Shown here: in pieces, positions 47,084-58,327 of the stretch | Numbering within the stretch: position 1 is the first letter of the stretch | Layout: each line of letters begins with the position of its first letter | NCBI RefSeq assembly: GCF_001467895.1 | Contig: NZ_LNYO01000013.1 | Coordinates: 414,686-478,685 of the forward strand | Source: Legionella nautarum | GTDB lineage: Bacteria; Pseudomonadota; Gammaproteobacteria; Legionellales; Legionellaceae | Direction: 5' to 3' | DNA length: 64,000 nucleotides | The notes under the pieces: generated by a model | Seen by the model: only the letters and a program-made list of their open reading frames with translations | Told to the model about the DNA's origin: nothing | Databases searched by the model: none | Made by a program: the position numbers and the translations under genes

Positions 47084-47347
47084 TTATTTCTCTTCTAGCA
47101 CTTCATCAGGCATGGTGACATTGAGCTCAAGAACTGCATTATCACCCATGCGCTCAAGATTCACGCTAACTTGGTCTCGGTTAATGCGAATGTATTTTGC
47201 AATAACCGCCAGAATTTCTTCTTGTAACTTTGGCAGATAGTCCGGTGTATTACGCTGAGAACGTTCATGTGAAATAATAATTTGGAGACGCTCTTTTGCC
47301 ACTGAGGCAGTATTATTACGTTTCCTCAAATAATTGAATATGCTCAT
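47084..47347 (-). CDS. minE: Cell-division topological specificity factor MinE
   Basis: 87 residues (E. coli 88). The N-terminal MinD-activating helix ([19 protein letters not shown]) and the C-terminal dimer domain ([34 protein letters not shown]) are intact. Stimulates MinD ATPase and drives pole-to-pole oscillation. Overlaps minD by ATGA. minC is not in the window. Confidence 0.96.
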   Translation of the reverse strand: MSIFNYLRKRNNTASVAKERLQIIISHERSQRNTPDYLPKLQEEILAVIAKYIRINRDQVSVNLERMGDNAVLELNVTMPDEVLEEK

Positions 47348-48174
47348 GCTGGTGCTTCCTCCTTGTTTTTACCGAACAGGCGACGTAGCAATCCTTTACG
47401 CTCGCTGGTAATAAATCGCATGGGTCTGTTTTCGCCAAGAAAACGAGCAATAGCATCTTGATAGGCAAGACCAGCGTCACTGGCTTCATCAAGAATAACC
47501 GGTGTTCCTGTATTTGAGGCTTTAAGAACAGCCTTTGATTCAGGTATCACCCCAATTAGAGGAATTGCAAGAATTTCTTTAACATCTTCAACAGAAAGCA
47601 TTTCACCTTTTTCTACTCGCTCGGGATCATAGCGAGTTAACAAAAGATGTTCTTGAATGGGCGCAACATTATCAATTGCCCGTTTGGTCTTAGAGGCTAA
47701 TATTCCTAAAATGCGATCAGAGTCTCGCACGGATGACACTTCAGGGTTAGTGACAACAATGGCATGATCTGCAAAATACATCGCCATGTGTGCACCTGTT
47801 TCAATGCCGGCAGGTGAGTCGCAAATGATGTAATCGAATTCATTTGCCAAATCGGATAAAACTTTTTCTACCCCGGCTAAAGTCAATGCATCCTTATCAC
47901 GTGTTTGTGAAGCGGGTAATATAAACAGATTAGGAATACGTTTATCTTTGATTAAAGCTTGATTTAAACTCGCTTCCTGATTGATTACATTGACAAAATC
48001 ATAAACCACCCTGCGTTCGCATCCCATAATAATATCAAGATTCCTAAGGCCAATATCAAAATCAATGACTACGGTTTTGTGACCTTGCAAAGCAAGACCT
48101 GAGGAAAATGCTGCAGAAGTTGTGGTTTTGCCCACGCCACCTTTACCAGATGTTACAACAATAATTTTAGCCAA
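47344..48174 (-). CDS. minD: Septum-site ATPase MinD
   Basis: 276 residues. Deviant Walker [10 protein letters not shown] near residue 10, [10 protein letters not shown] (switch I), DSPAGIE (Walker B/switch II), and the membrane-targeting amphipathic helix at the C-terminus ([10 protein letters not shown]). Recruits MinC to block division away from midcell. In enteric bacteria minC precedes minD; here the next upstream gene is on the other strand. Confidence 0.97.
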   Translation of the reverse strand: MAKIIVVTSGKGGVGKTTTSAAFSSGLALQGHKTVVIDFDIGLRNLDIIMGCERRVVYDFVNVINQEASLNQALIKDKRIPNLFILPASQTRDKDALTLAGVEKVLSDLANEFDYIICDSPAGIETGAHMAMYFADHAIVVTNPEVSSVRDSDRILGILASKTKRAIDNVAPIQEHLLLTRYDPERVEKGEMLSVEDVKEILAIPLIGVIPESKAVLKASNTGTPVILDEASDAGLAYQDAIARFLGENRPMRFITSERKGLLRRLFGKNKEEAPA

Positions 48175-48469
48175 CGTAGAACCCTTCCATTAATCGTTAG
48201 ATTAAAAATTTTATTCAGTTTACACGGTATTGTTTGCTCAGTTCAAGCTCAAAGAATGTCCTTAAGAAATTAATTTTATCGAATGGGAATTAAATGCTTT
48301 TTTTAAGGTCCAATTTATTAAAATCGAGCCCCTTAAAGCCAAGTATTTCGAAATAAATAACCGAATGGATTGTTATGACAAATTTGTTACAAAGTTTTTT
48401 ATTGCTGTCATAAGTGCATTACATAGTTTGGCTAATCTTAGCTTGTATCTACTAAAGAGGAGATTAACC

Positions 48470-48904
48470 ATGTATTTAAAAAAGCTTATTATGACAACAG
48501 TACTTGGCATGTCAGTGCTGGGAGCTTCGGTAGTATCAGCGGATTCATCGCTTAATGCTGTTAAGATTGTTCCAACAAAACAGATCCATCAAAAACACGA
48601 ATTTAAGGGGTTATTAACTGCTGAGCAGCGTAACGAACTAAAAGCAATAAAGAAAAATTTGCATGAGCAATTGGTTCCATTATTCAAAGAGAAAATGGCT
48701 CTTAAATTGCAATTAAAGGGCAAGATGGCTGCTCCACAAACTCAGTGGGCTGATATTAGTAAACTAGTCGAGCAACTTAATGAAAATAATGCAAAAGCAA
48801 CGACTTTAATTGCTCGTACTCAACTATCAACCTTTCAAAAATTAGGTGTTTTACTCCCACTACAACACCATCATCATCACCATGGGTTTAAAGGGTGGAG
48901 ATAA
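48470..48904 (+). CDS. Spy/CpxP-like periplasmic protein with His-rich tail
   Basis: 144 residues from ATG 48470 with GAGGAG just upstream; in-frame upstream codons are probably not translated. Signal peptide MYLKKLIMTTVLGMSVLGAS...VSA, then an LTAEQRNELK motif matching the LTxxQ repeats of Spy/CpxP, long helices, and a tail with six consecutive His. Such proteins act as periplasmic chaperones or metal-stress sensors. The His run suggests metal binding. Converges with a Cys-rich lipoprotein gene. Confidence 0.75.
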   Translation: MYLKKLIMTTVLGMSVLGASVVSADSSLNAVKIVPTKQIHQKHEFKGLLTAEQRNELKAIKKNLHEQLVPLFKEKMALKLQLKGKMAAPQTQWADISKLVEQLNENNAKATTLIARTQLSTFQKLGVLLPLQHHHHHHGFKGWR

Positions 48905-48931
48905 AGACTCTTTCTCGCGGTAAGTTCAACT

Positions 48932-48967
48932 ATTATAGCAACTGACTTGCAAGACAGTTGCTATAAT
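48932..48967. terminator. Perfect 13-bp inverted repeat between convergent small genes
   Basis: ATTATAGCAACTG (48932-48944) and CAGTTGCTATAAT (48955-48967) pair perfectly around a 10-base loop. It lies between the Spy-like gene and the Cys-rich lipoprotein gene, which face each other. There is no T-run on either side, so a bidirectional barrier or mRNA-end stabiliser is likelier than a classic terminator. Confidence 0.6.
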
Positions 48968-48980
48968 CTGCACTTAGATC

Positions 48981-49127
48981 TTAGTACCATCCATTAGAGC
49001 CACAGCAACCACCATAATAGCTAGTGCTACAGCAGGAAGTACAAGTTGAATAACCGCAATTAGAAAATCCACAGCCTGTTAATGCTGCTGAGGCAACGAG
49101 CACTGCAATTATTAGTATTTTTTTCAT
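48981..49127 (-). CDS. Small Cys-rich lipoprotein (48 residues)
   Basis: ATG 49127 has AAGGA seven bases upstream. The 48-residue product starts MKKILIIAVLVASAALTGC, a complete lipoprotein signal with lipobox LTGC (Cys19). The mature peptide is about 30 residues with six further Cys (24, 29, 32, 33, 41, 42), rich in Gly, Ser and Tyr, ending in NGWY. Homologues of this type are usually missed by gene callers. Function unknown. Metal binding or disulfide chemistry at the outer membrane is a guess, supported only by its neighbour with the His tail. Confidence 0.7.
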   Translation of the reverse strand: MKKILIIAVLVASAALTGCGFSNCGYSTCTSCCSTSYYGGCCGSNGWY

Positions 49128-49526
49128 GACGGCGTCCTTGCTTTTAGTTATTATCAATAATTATACACAAAGAGCGAAAAATAAACAAAAAAATAAAGAA
49201 AAAATTATCCCTTTAAGCTTATAACAGCATATTTAGTGCCTTTCTCTAGCGATATTTGAAAAAACTTAGTGACTAAAATAGAAACATTCTGTATGATATG
49301 AGTAATAAAAGAATTAACGGTACTCATTAGTGACTGACTTCTTTGCGTAGAGTAGTTGTAGAATACAGGGATATAGACAGAGATGTGCCGACTTAATGCT
49401 TGTTTAATTAATAACGAGCTGTATCAAAGTCAATAAAACACAGAGTCTGTGAAAATATTTTAATACTAAACTTGATACTGCAAATTTAATGCTTCACTAT
49501 GCATACTATAAAAAAGGATAGTCTAG
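49128..49526. other. Intergenic region between divergent genes, no gene seen
   Basis: 399 bp, strongly AT-rich. It should hold the promoters of the lipoprotein (left) and response-regulator (right) genes, but no promoter is clear enough to call. AAGGAT eight bases before the right-hand ATG is its ribosome site. Confidence 0.4.
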
Positions 49527-49937
49527 ATGAAAAATTCAATACACATTCTCGTAGTCGAAGATTCTAAGATAGCGCAAATGGTCATTGAAACCAATTTAAC
49601 CCAATGTGGCTGTATTGTTGATATTGCAGCCGATGCTCAAGGCGCTTTAGAAAAAACACAAGGTCATCATTATGATGTGATTTTGATGGATATAAGTCTT
49701 GGAAACGGCCCCGACGGATTTGATATCGCAGCGCAAATAAAAGCGCACAGTACCTTGAATAAACAAACATCGATCGCTGCTGTCTCTTCACATGTCGAGC
49801 CCGAATACCGCGATAAAGCAAAAGCAGTGGGTATGGTAGGGTATTTCAATAAACCCTTTACCCAAAAACATGCTGAAAAAATCATTGGTTTTGTCAAAAA
49901 TAATCAATTAGCTCACATTATAAATCACATGAGATAA
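49527..49937 (+). CDS. Receiver-only (CheY-like) response regulator
   Basis: 136 residues made of a single receiver domain. Acidic pocket VVEDSK near residues 9-13, phospho-acceptor Asp in DVILMDISLG (~residue 51), the Thr/Ser switch in AAVSSH, and the conserved Lys in YFNKPF. No output domain. No histidine kinase adjoins it, so the partner is unknown. Many such stand-alone regulators exist in Legionella. Confidence 0.88.
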   Translation: MKNSIHILVVEDSKIAQMVIETNLTQCGCIVDIAADAQGALEKTQGHHYDVILMDISLGNGPDGFDIAAQIKAHSTLNKQTSIAAVSSHVEPEYRDKAKAVGMVGYFNKPFTQKHAEKIIGFVKNNQLAHIINHMR

Positions 49938-50108
49938 CTCATAGAGTTTGATAGGGAAATAGTAAGGCAATCTTTTTTTCCGCTCTTAAATCACCTCACA
50001 TGGACTACGAGAAATTTATTGATCTGAAAGAAAAAATAACTCATTATAGCGCCCGGGAAAATAGCCCACAGAACAAATAAGTGGCCTGTGCGTATTATAA
50101 AACCTCCT

Positions 50109-50138
50109 TTGACATTTATATTGTGATAATTGATTAAT
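50109..50138 (+). promoter_or_regulatory. Candidate promoter of the PAPS operon
   Basis: A perfect -35 TTGACA at 50109-50114, an 18-bp spacer and ATTAAT at 50133-50138 (4 of 6 to the -10 consensus). Predicted +1 is about 40 bases before the first gene. The -10 is mediocre. Confidence 0.35.
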
Positions 50139-50184
50139 ACGGATAGAGCCGCTACCTAATGCAACTTGCTATAAGGAATAATAA

Positions 50185-51639
50185 ATGAAGTATGCACTAG
50201 TAGCGACACCAGGTTATTTGCTTTGCATTAATTTGGAAACCAAAGAAGTCACACCAATTGAAAATCATCGACGGGAATATTATGGGATTTCCTGGTTTCC
50301 CGGACAAAAAGAATTAATTCTTTCTCACTCTAATCTAGACAATAATTCTCTTATCGATATTCATGGCTACAGTCAATCTGAAGTAGGCTATGTTAGTGAA
50401 GGTACTCAAGTAAGCCAACAATTTTTGTCTCAACCACACCAACTTTTATGTGCTCCAGATAAGCGTATTATTTGTACAAATACCGGTAGAAATGCTATTT
50501 CAGTGATTGATCTGGAAAAACCAGGTTTATACCATGAAGCTCGTGTCAGTTCTGCGCGTTGGGATCGCCTTTCTTTGACAGAATACAGCGGTGATCATAT
50601 AAATTCGGTCTTTTTAAAAGATGATCAATTATTCGTTATCTGCCATCGTTTCAAAAAGGGCTCTATTTTAGCTACCTTCGCTTATCCCTCTCTAGAATTA
50701 ATTGATGTCAAAAATTTATACGAAAAAACAGGCTTACATAATATATGGGTTACTGATGAAGGCCAACAAATCAGTTGCGACTCGGAAAATGGCTCTATTA
50801 TAGATTTATTATCTGGCCAAATACTCTGGCAATCAGAAGTCAATATTATGACGCGTGGCATTGCGGCAAATAGTGAATACTTACTCGTGGGGGAAAGCAA
50901 AATAACGGGGCGTACTTCACGTATGGCGTCTTTAAGTGGTTTGTGGATCTTAGAAAGAGAGAGTTGGAAAACAGTCGATTATTTCTGTCTCGGACCTTTT
51001 GGTTGTGTTCACGAAGTACGTCTACTTGATGTTCCTGATGAAGCACATCATGGACATATTTATTATGGTTTAGAAAGCTTACTCCAAAAAAATATGTATC
51101 GTGATATTGAGCGTCAATCGATAATAGGCACTTCATCTGAAGTTTATAAATTCTGGAAAAATTATCGCCTATTGTATGGCGCTCCAGAAATACTCCCTGA
51201 TAGCTCGAAAAAAGTAGATGATGCTGAACTTTGTTTAGCAATTACCAAAAATCCTTCTGAATCGTCAAATAGTTCCTTTGCATTTGATTATTTTTTATCG
51301 ACTGATACCAAAGAGTCACATGTCTCAGCAGTGCTTGGCTATCATGGAAACGCTAGAGACACTCACATGCATGCTATTTTGCTGCAGCGCACAGAGGATA
51401 TTGCCTGGCTATCAATTTGGATGAATGATGGTAATTCATGGAGCTTAATTCCTGGAATAAGTATTAGTGGGCTGCCTATATCGGGAATCATGAAAATTAA
51501 TATCGAGGAAAACAACATTCAAGTATTGATAAACCAAAAAGAAATTTTAAACTTAAGCCCTGAGTCGATAAATTGTCCTAATTACCAAAGAGGATTTGGT
51601 ATCCGTTGGCTTGGTGCTGCAGTGAGACCCTGTCCATGA
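50185..51639 (+). CDS. Unknown protein, propeller-like N-terminus, coupled to cysD
   Basis: 484 residues, AAGGA ribosome site, no signal peptide. I do not know a function. Residues ~1-300 show repeated beta-strand units such as [39 protein letters not shown] and [13 protein letters not shown], like a beta-propeller (perhaps TIGR03032/DUF4915-like; uncertain). Residues ~350-480 look like a separate beta-sandwich ([16 protein letters not shown], then [18 protein letters not shown]), suggestive of a lectin-like fold. Its stop overlaps the cysD start (ATGA), so it is made with the sulfate-activating enzymes and probably acts with PAPS-dependent sulfation; this is inference. Confidence 0.75.
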   Translation: MKYALVATPGYLLCINLETKEVTPIENHRREYYGISWFPGQKELILSHSNLDNNSLIDIHGYSQSEVGYVSEGTQVSQQFLSQPHQLLCAPDKRIICTNTGRNAISVIDLEKPGLYHEARVSSARWDRLSLTEYSGDHINSVFLKDDQLFVICHRFKKGSILATFAYPSLELIDVKNLYEKTGLHNIWVTDEGQQISCDSENGSIIDLLSGQILWQSEVNIMTRGIAANSEYLLVGESKITGRTSRMASLSGLWILERESWKTVDYFCLGPFGCVHEVRLLDVPDEAHHGHIYYGLESLLQKNMYRDIERQSIIGTSSEVYKFWKNYRLLYGAPEILPDSSKKVDDAELCLAITKNPSESSNSSFAFDYFLSTDTKESHVSAVLGYHGNARDTHMHAILLQRTEDIAWLSIWMNDGNSWSLIPGISISGLPISGIMKINIEENNIQVLINQKEILNLSPESINCPNYQRGFGIRWLGAAVRPCP

Positions 51640-52529
51640 ATCACCTAGCCGCGCTTGAAGCAGAAAGTATTTATATTATTCGTGAGTTGGCTGCAGAAGC
51701 AGAAAGACCAGCAATGCTTTATTCTATTGGCAAGGATAGCTCAGTACTTCTTCATTTAGCACTGAAAGCATTTTATCCGGCCAAACCTCCCTTTCCCTTG
51801 GTACATGTTGATACTACCTGGAAATTTAGGGATATGATTCGTTTTCGCGATCGCCGAGCTCAAGAATTAGGATTGGAGCTCATCTCTTATACGAATCAAG
51901 AAGGTATTGATGATAAGATCAGTCCCTTTACTCATGGCTCATCTTATTACACTGATGTAATGAAAACGGCTGCATTAAAACAAGTATTGGATAAATTTCA
52001 ATTTGATGCCGTGCTAGGTGGCGCGCGTCGTGATGAAGAAAAATCACGAGCCAAAGAGCGTATTTTTTCTTTGCGTAGTAAAAATCATCGCTGGAATCCT
52101 AAAAATCAGCGGCCGGAATTGTGGAGTTTGTACAATACCTGTATTCATCCTGGTGAAAGCTTAAGAGTATTCCCACTTTCTAACTGGACAGAATTAGATA
52201 TATGGCAATATATTTATCGAGAAAATATTGAAATTGTCCCTTTGTATTTCGCAGCATTACGTCCAGTTGTTGAGAGAGGGCAACAATTAATCATGGTTGA
52301 CGATGATCGTCTGCCGCTCGAACCAGGAGAAGAACCTAAATTGAAGAGTGTGCGTTTTCGTACTTTAGGTTGCTATCCATTAACTGCTGCGATTGAATCC
52401 ACAGCACAAACCCTGCCCGAAATTATTCAAGAACTATTATCAAGCACCTATTCGGAACGACAGGGGCGCATGATTGATCACGACAGTACTGCCTCAATGG
52501 AAAAGAAAAAACTAGAAGGATACTTTTAA
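51636..52529 (+). CDS. cysD: Sulfate adenylyltransferase small subunit
   Basis: 297 residues (E. coli 302) from the ATG in the ATGA overlap. PP-loop [15 protein letters not shown], then [48 protein letters not shown] and the ending [10 protein letters not shown] ... KKKLEGYF: all diagnostic segments of CysD/NodP. Adenylates sulfate to APS with the CysN GTPase. Followed by cysNC with a TAATG overlap. Confidence 0.95.
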   Translation: MNHLAALEAESIYIIRELAAEAERPAMLYSIGKDSSVLLHLALKAFYPAKPPFPLVHVDTTWKFRDMIRFRDRRAQELGLELISYTNQEGIDDKISPFTHGSSYYTDVMKTAALKQVLDKFQFDAVLGGARRDEEKSRAKERIFSLRSKNHRWNPKNQRPELWSLYNTCIHPGESLRVFPLSNWTELDIWQYIYRENIEIVPLYFAALRPVVERGQQLIMVDDDRLPLEPGEEPKLKSVRFRTLGCYPLTAAIESTAQTLPEIIQELLSSTYSERQGRMIDHDSTASMEKKKLEGYF

Positions 52530-54412
52530 TGCAGGTTAATAGTTTAGTCACAACTGATTTTACCTCGTACCTAAACCAACATGATCAAAAAGACTTGTTG
52601 CGCTTTATTACTTGTGGCTCTGTCGATGATGGTAAATCGACATTAATAGGACGTTTACTCTACGAATCACAACTTATTTACGATGACCAATTAGATTCGC
52701 TAATCACAGACAGCAAAAAATTTGGCACTATTCAGGATGGGCTGGATTTGGCATTGTTAATGGATGGTTTGAGTGCTGAACGAGAGCAAGGAATAACTAT
52801 TGATGTAGCTTATCGTTTTTTTAGTACAGACAAACGAAAATTTATAGTAGCAGATACCCCGGGGCACGAGCAATATACCCGTAATATGGCAACTGGCGCC
52901 TCCACAGCTCAAGCAGCTGTGCTCATTGTTGATGCGCGTAAAGGCATTGTTACGCAAACACGCCGTCATAGTTTTATTCTCAATACTTTTGGCGTAAAAA
53001 ATATAATTTTAGCCATCAATAAAATGGATCTGGTTCACTATGAACAATCCATTTATGAAAAAATTAAAGAAGATTATCTAGAGTTTGCACACAGCTTAGA
53101 TTTTACTCAAATTATTGCTATCCCTATTTCTGCGCTAAAAGGTGATAATATAATTCAACCTTCCGTACCAATGCATTGGCATAAAGGATTAACACTCCTT
53201 CAACATTTAGAACAAATAACAATACAGCAACCTAACCAAGAACAAGCCTTCCGTATGCCAGTACAATGGGTAAATCGTCGGAGCCATGACTTCCGAGGTT
53301 TTGCTGGTCTTATCACTTCTGGCTCGATTAAGCCCGGGGACACTATTAAAGTTATACCAGGCAATAAACAAGCAACCATTAATCGTATTGTAAGCTATGA
53401 TGGCGACTTACCTATGGCTGAGGTCGGCCAATCAATAACCCTTACTTTAAATGAAGAAATAGATATCTCACGGGGAGTAGTATTGTGTGATGCGGATAAG
53501 CCCTGCGCTACTGCCGATCAATTTATGGTTACTCTATTATGGATGCATGAATCACCAATGATTGCCAGCCGCCAATATTTATTTAAAGGCCATACAGTAA
53601 CGAGTTTGTGCTCTTTAGGAAAACCGCAATACCGTATTGATATAAATAATGGAGAACATTTGGCTGCACAGGACTTTCAGCTGAATGAATTGGGAAGCTG
53701 TGAATTATTTCTGGATAAAGCTATTGCATTTGACACTTATAAGGCAAGCCCTCGCTTGGGAAGTTTCATTCTTATTGATAAATTAACCTATGAAACCGTC
53801 GCTGCGGGACTAATTCATTCCGAGTTGCGACAATTAACTCATTTATCAGAACAAAATGTATTAATAAAACCAAGTCACCGTGCCGCAATAAAAGGACAAA
53901 AACCTCTTGTACTTTGGTTTACGGGATTGTCTGGTGCTGGAAAATCTACTATTGCTAATTTATTAGAATATGAGCTTAATTCTCGAAGAAAACATACCAT
54001 TTTACTTGATGGAGATTTAATTCGACATGGTTTAAATCGTGATTTGGATTTTTCTGTTTCGGGACGCGCTGAAAATATTCGCCGTATTATTGAATTAGCT
54101 AAAATAATGACTGAGGCAGGGTTAATCAGCTTAGTATCTTTTATTTCTCCCTTTAAAGCAGAACGTGAAATGGCTCGCGAGCAAATAGGACGCGAACAAT
54201 TTTTAGAAATTTATGTCGATGTTCCTTTAAATATTGCTGAAACTCGGGATGTTAAAGGCTTATATAAAAAAGCTCGAGCAGGGGAGATAAGTAATTTTAC
54301 AGGGATTAGTAGTCCCTATGAGGCACCTGAAAATCCCGATTTGCATTTGGACACTAGTGTTTTAAGTCCAGGGCAAGCAGTGCATGCCATAATTGATTTG
54401 TTAGGTTTCTAG
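52529..54412 (+). CDS. cysNC: Fused sulfate adenylyltransferase GTPase / APS kinase CysNC (NodQ type)
   Basis: 627 residues. N-terminal GTPase: P-loop GSVDDGKSTLIGRL, ADTPGHEQYTRNM, NKMD, followed by EF-Tu-like beta domains. C-terminal APS kinase from about residue 455: WFTGLSGAGKST P-loop, LLDGDLIRHGLN, SFISPFKAERE (with the phospho-Ser), LYKKARAGEISNFTG. Both halves are intact, so the operon should make PAPS. No PAPS reductase, sulfite reductase or sulfotransferase is in the window, suggesting a sulfation role as for rhizobial NodPQ. Confidence 0.95.
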   Translation: MQVNSLVTTDFTSYLNQHDQKDLLRFITCGSVDDGKSTLIGRLLYESQLIYDDQLDSLITDSKKFGTIQDGLDLALLMDGLSAEREQGITIDVAYRFFSTDKRKFIVADTPGHEQYTRNMATGASTAQAAVLIVDARKGIVTQTRRHSFILNTFGVKNIILAINKMDLVHYEQSIYEKIKEDYLEFAHSLDFTQIIAIPISALKGDNIIQPSVPMHWHKGLTLLQHLEQITIQQPNQEQAFRMPVQWVNRRSHDFRGFAGLITSGSIKPGDTIKVIPGNKQATINRIVSYDGDLPMAEVGQSITLTLNEEIDISRGVVLCDADKPCATADQFMVTLLWMHESPMIASRQYLFKGHTVTSLCSLGKPQYRIDINNGEHLAAQDFQLNELGSCELFLDKAIAFDTYKASPRLGSFILIDKLTYETVAAGLIHSELRQLTHLSEQNVLIKPSHRAAIKGQKPLVLWFTGLSGAGKSTIANLLEYELNSRRKHTILLDGDLIRHGLNRDLDFSVSGRAENIRRIIELAKIMTEAGLISLVSFISPFKAEREMAREQIGREQFLEIYVDVPLNIAETRDVKGLYKKARAGEISNFTGISSPYEAPENPDLHLDTSVLSPGQAVHAIIDLLGF

Positions 54413-54571
54413 CAAAATTTGAATGAAGCTAACTTAAGGCCAAAGTGAGATCATTAAAAAATCTAACCCCCTATGGCATGGTTGGTGATGCGTTTCTTAT
54501 TTATTTTTATATTGAAAATTAAAACAAAAGTTTTATACTCATAATTTCCAAATTAGAAAGGAATTTGCAAG

Positions 54572-55189
54572 GTGATGAAACGTTCAATAATAGCTTTGGG
54601 AGTTTTGTTGAGTAGTTCCAGCTTTGCTGATTCACTTTCTTACGAAGAGATCCAACTTTGTACTAATGCCTACAATCATGTTTGGTTTTCCTTTGAAACA
54701 CTAAAATCCACTCTAAAAGAAGATCCTGCCGAGCAATTACCACAACTTATCACCGAATTTACCAAAGCGGTGACTTCAGATATTCATTTTGAGGTTCAGA
54801 AGCTTCCTGTCCCCCCCGATTTTACAAGCACGATTTCTATCATAGTGGATGGTATTCCAGATTTAGCGAATACAGCGGCATTCGGAATAGAAAATTTTGG
54901 CGAACATCATATTACATCTCCATTTAGCATTAAAAGACTTCCTAATACTGATGCGGGCCACGTTTATAGTATGACCACTCGCGATATGGAGTTTAGCCGA
55001 GATGCGAGCGCAGAAGGTGGATGTACAGTATATCTGTCGCAAAAAGATGTGATTTGTACCGTGCAAAAAGGAGAAACAGGTACGAAAGCCTTATTGAGTA
55101 GTATCATTGATAATGTTGTTACTGCCTATACAATCCCTGCGCCCCAATGTGCAATGTGGAATGCTGCGCCCATTACTCCCTATGTTTAA
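54572..55189 (+). CDS. Periplasmic protein of unknown function
   Basis: About 205 residues with a clear signal peptide (MKRSIIALGVLLSSSSFA). The start is GTG 54572 or ATG 54575; AAGGA nine bases before the GTG favours the first. The mature protein has Cys residues at YEEIQLC, GGCTVYL, DVICTV and APQCAMW, perhaps two disulfides. No family recognised. It stands alone between the cys operon and guaB. Confidence 0.6.
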   Translation: MMKRSIIALGVLLSSSSFADSLSYEEIQLCTNAYNHVWFSFETLKSTLKEDPAEQLPQLITEFTKAVTSDIHFEVQKLPVPPDFTSTISIIVDGIPDLANTAAFGIENFGEHHITSPFSIKRLPNTDAGHVYSMTTRDMEFSRDASAEGGCTVYLSQKDVICTVQKGETGTKALLSSIIDNVVTAYTIPAPQCAMWNAAPITPYV

Positions 55190-55239
55190 AATGCGTGATA
55201 TATATGAAGTTAAGCCTTCCTCATTTCCTATAATTGTTG

Positions 55240-55245
55240 TATAAT
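55240..55245 (+). promoter_or_regulatory. Candidate -10 element of the guaBA promoter
   Basis: A perfect TATAAT at 55240-55245, with a poor -35 match 17 bp upstream, about 30 bases before the guaB ATG. A second TATAAT lies at 55229-55234. Confidence 0.35.
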
Positions 55246-55266
55246 ATTCGGTTAATTTAATTATAG

Positions 55267-56748
<1,482 letters not shown>

Positions 56749-56749
56749 A

Positions 56750-58327
56750 ATGAGAGATATTACTCAAAAACCTCTTGTTATTCTTGATTTCGGTTCCCAG
56801 TATTCGCAGCTCATTGCTAGACGCGTCCGTGAAATGGGGGTGTATTGTGAAATACATCCTTATAATATCGACGTGGCAAGCTTACAAGCACTCAGACCTT
56901 GCGGTATTATTTTGTCGGGTGGGCCATCCACTGTAACCGAAGTTTCTAATCCACGAGCACCAGAATGGTTATTTGAATCCGGATTGCCCTTACTCGGAAT
57001 CTGCTATGGCATGCAAACGATGGCAATACAGCTTGGTGGCCAGGTGCAGTCGTCGACGATTCGCGAATACGGTTATGCAGAATTGCGCTTACACAGCCAT
57101 AGTCAATTATTAGACAATATTGAAGATAGAACAACGCCCGAAGGCGAAGCTTTATTAGATGTATGGATGAGTCATGGCGATAAGGTAACTGTTCTCCCTC
57201 CTGGTTTTGAAATCATTTGCGAAACACGCAATGCACCCATAGCCGGTATGGCTAATGAAGCTCATCATTGGTATGGCTTGCAGTTCCATCCTGAAGTAAC
57301 TCATACCGTGCAAGGATTACGAATTCTGGAACGTTTTGTCATTGATATTTGTAAAGCGGAAACAACCTGGACGGCGGATAATATTATCGAACAAGCAATT
57401 AGCGCTATCCAAGAACAAGTAGGTGATCAACAAGTCCTTCTTGGTTTATCCGGAGGAGTGGACTCTTCTGTCGTTGCTGCTTTATTACATCGAGCTATCG
57501 GTGATCAATTAGTTTGTGTCTTTGTGGACACAGGGTTACTGCGTTTAAACGAAGCCGAGCAAGTGATGGCTATGTTTGGGCAACACATGGGGATACGCAT
57601 TATTGCTGTTAATGCAGAAGAAAAATTTTTAAAAGCCTTGGAAGGCGTTGATTGTCCAGAAACAAAACGCAAAATTATTGGCCGAACGTTTATCGAGGTT
57701 TTTGATGAAGAAGCACAGCACATTCCTAATGTGAAATGGTTAGCTCAGGGTACCATTTATCCTGATGTCATTGAGTCGGCTGCGACAAAAACAAATGGTG
57801 CTGCTGTAGTGATAAAATCCCACCATAATGTGGGTGGTCTACCAGAAACGTTGAATTTAAAATTATTAGAGCCGATTCGTGAACTGTTTAAAGATGAGGT
57901 TCGCAAGATTGGTTTGGAGTTGGGTCTACCTTATACCATGGTTTATCGTCATCCTTTTCCTGGTCCTGGTTTGGGTGTGCGTATTCTCGGCGAGATAAAA
58001 AAAGAATATGCAGAGATTTTACGTCATGCGGATGCAATTTTTATTGATGAGTTGCATAAAGCTGATTTATATCAAAAAGTCAGCCAAGCCTTTGCCGTTT
58101 TTCTACCGGTAAAAAGTGTAGGGGTCATGGGTGATGGGCGGCGTTATGATTATGTTATTTGTCTGCGTGCTGTGGAAACAATTGACTTTATGACGGCCCA
58201 TTGGGCTCATCTACCCTGGGATTTTCTGGCTCAAGTCTCTAACCGTATCATCAATGAAGTGGCTGGCGTATCTCGGGTCACTTACGATATTTCCGGAAAA
58301 CCGCCAGCAACTATTGAGTGGGAATGA
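56750..58327 (+). CDS. guaA: GMP synthase (glutamine-hydrolysing)
   Basis: 525 residues from ATG 56750, exactly the length of E. coli GuaA; this ATG directly follows the guaB stop. N-terminal amidotransferase: [18 protein letters not shown], nucleophile Cys in [18 protein letters not shown]-terminal synthetase: PP-loop [16 protein letters not shown] and [12 protein letters not shown]. Aminates XMP to GMP. Confidence 0.97.
   Translation: MRDITQKPLVILDFGSQYSQLIARRVREMGVYCEIHPYNIDVASLQALRPCGIILSGGPSTVTEVSNPRAPEWLFESGLPLLGICYGMQTMAIQLGGQVQSSTIREYGYAELRLHSHSQLLDNIEDRTTPEGEALLDVWMSHGDKVTVLPPGFEIICETRNAPIAGMANEAHHWYGLQFHPEVTHTVQGLRILERFVIDICKAETTWTADNIIEQAISAIQEQVGDQQVLLGLSGGVDSSVVAALLHRAIGDQLVCVFVDTGLLRLNEAEQVMAMFGQHMGIRIIAVNAEEKFLKALEGVDCPETKRKIIGRTFIEVFDEEAQHIPNVKWLAQGTIYPDVIESAATKTNGAAVVIKSHHNVGGLPETLNLKLLEPIRELFKDEVRKIGLELGLPYTMVYRHPFPGPGLGVRILGEIKKEYAEILRHADAIFIDELHKADLYQKVSQAFAVFLPVKSVGVMGDGRRYDYVICLRAVETIDFMTAHWAHLPWDFLAQVSNRIINEVAGVSRVTYDISGKPPATIEWE

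Noticed and set aside
48365-48469. N-terminal extension of the Spy-like protein
   Set aside because: The internal ATG at 48470 has GAGGAG upstream and begins a typical signal peptide; the extension would bury it.
50000-50080. 26-codon ORF before the PAPS operon
   Set aside because: No Shine-Dalgarno sequence, and it ends about 100 bases before the next gene; too weak to call.
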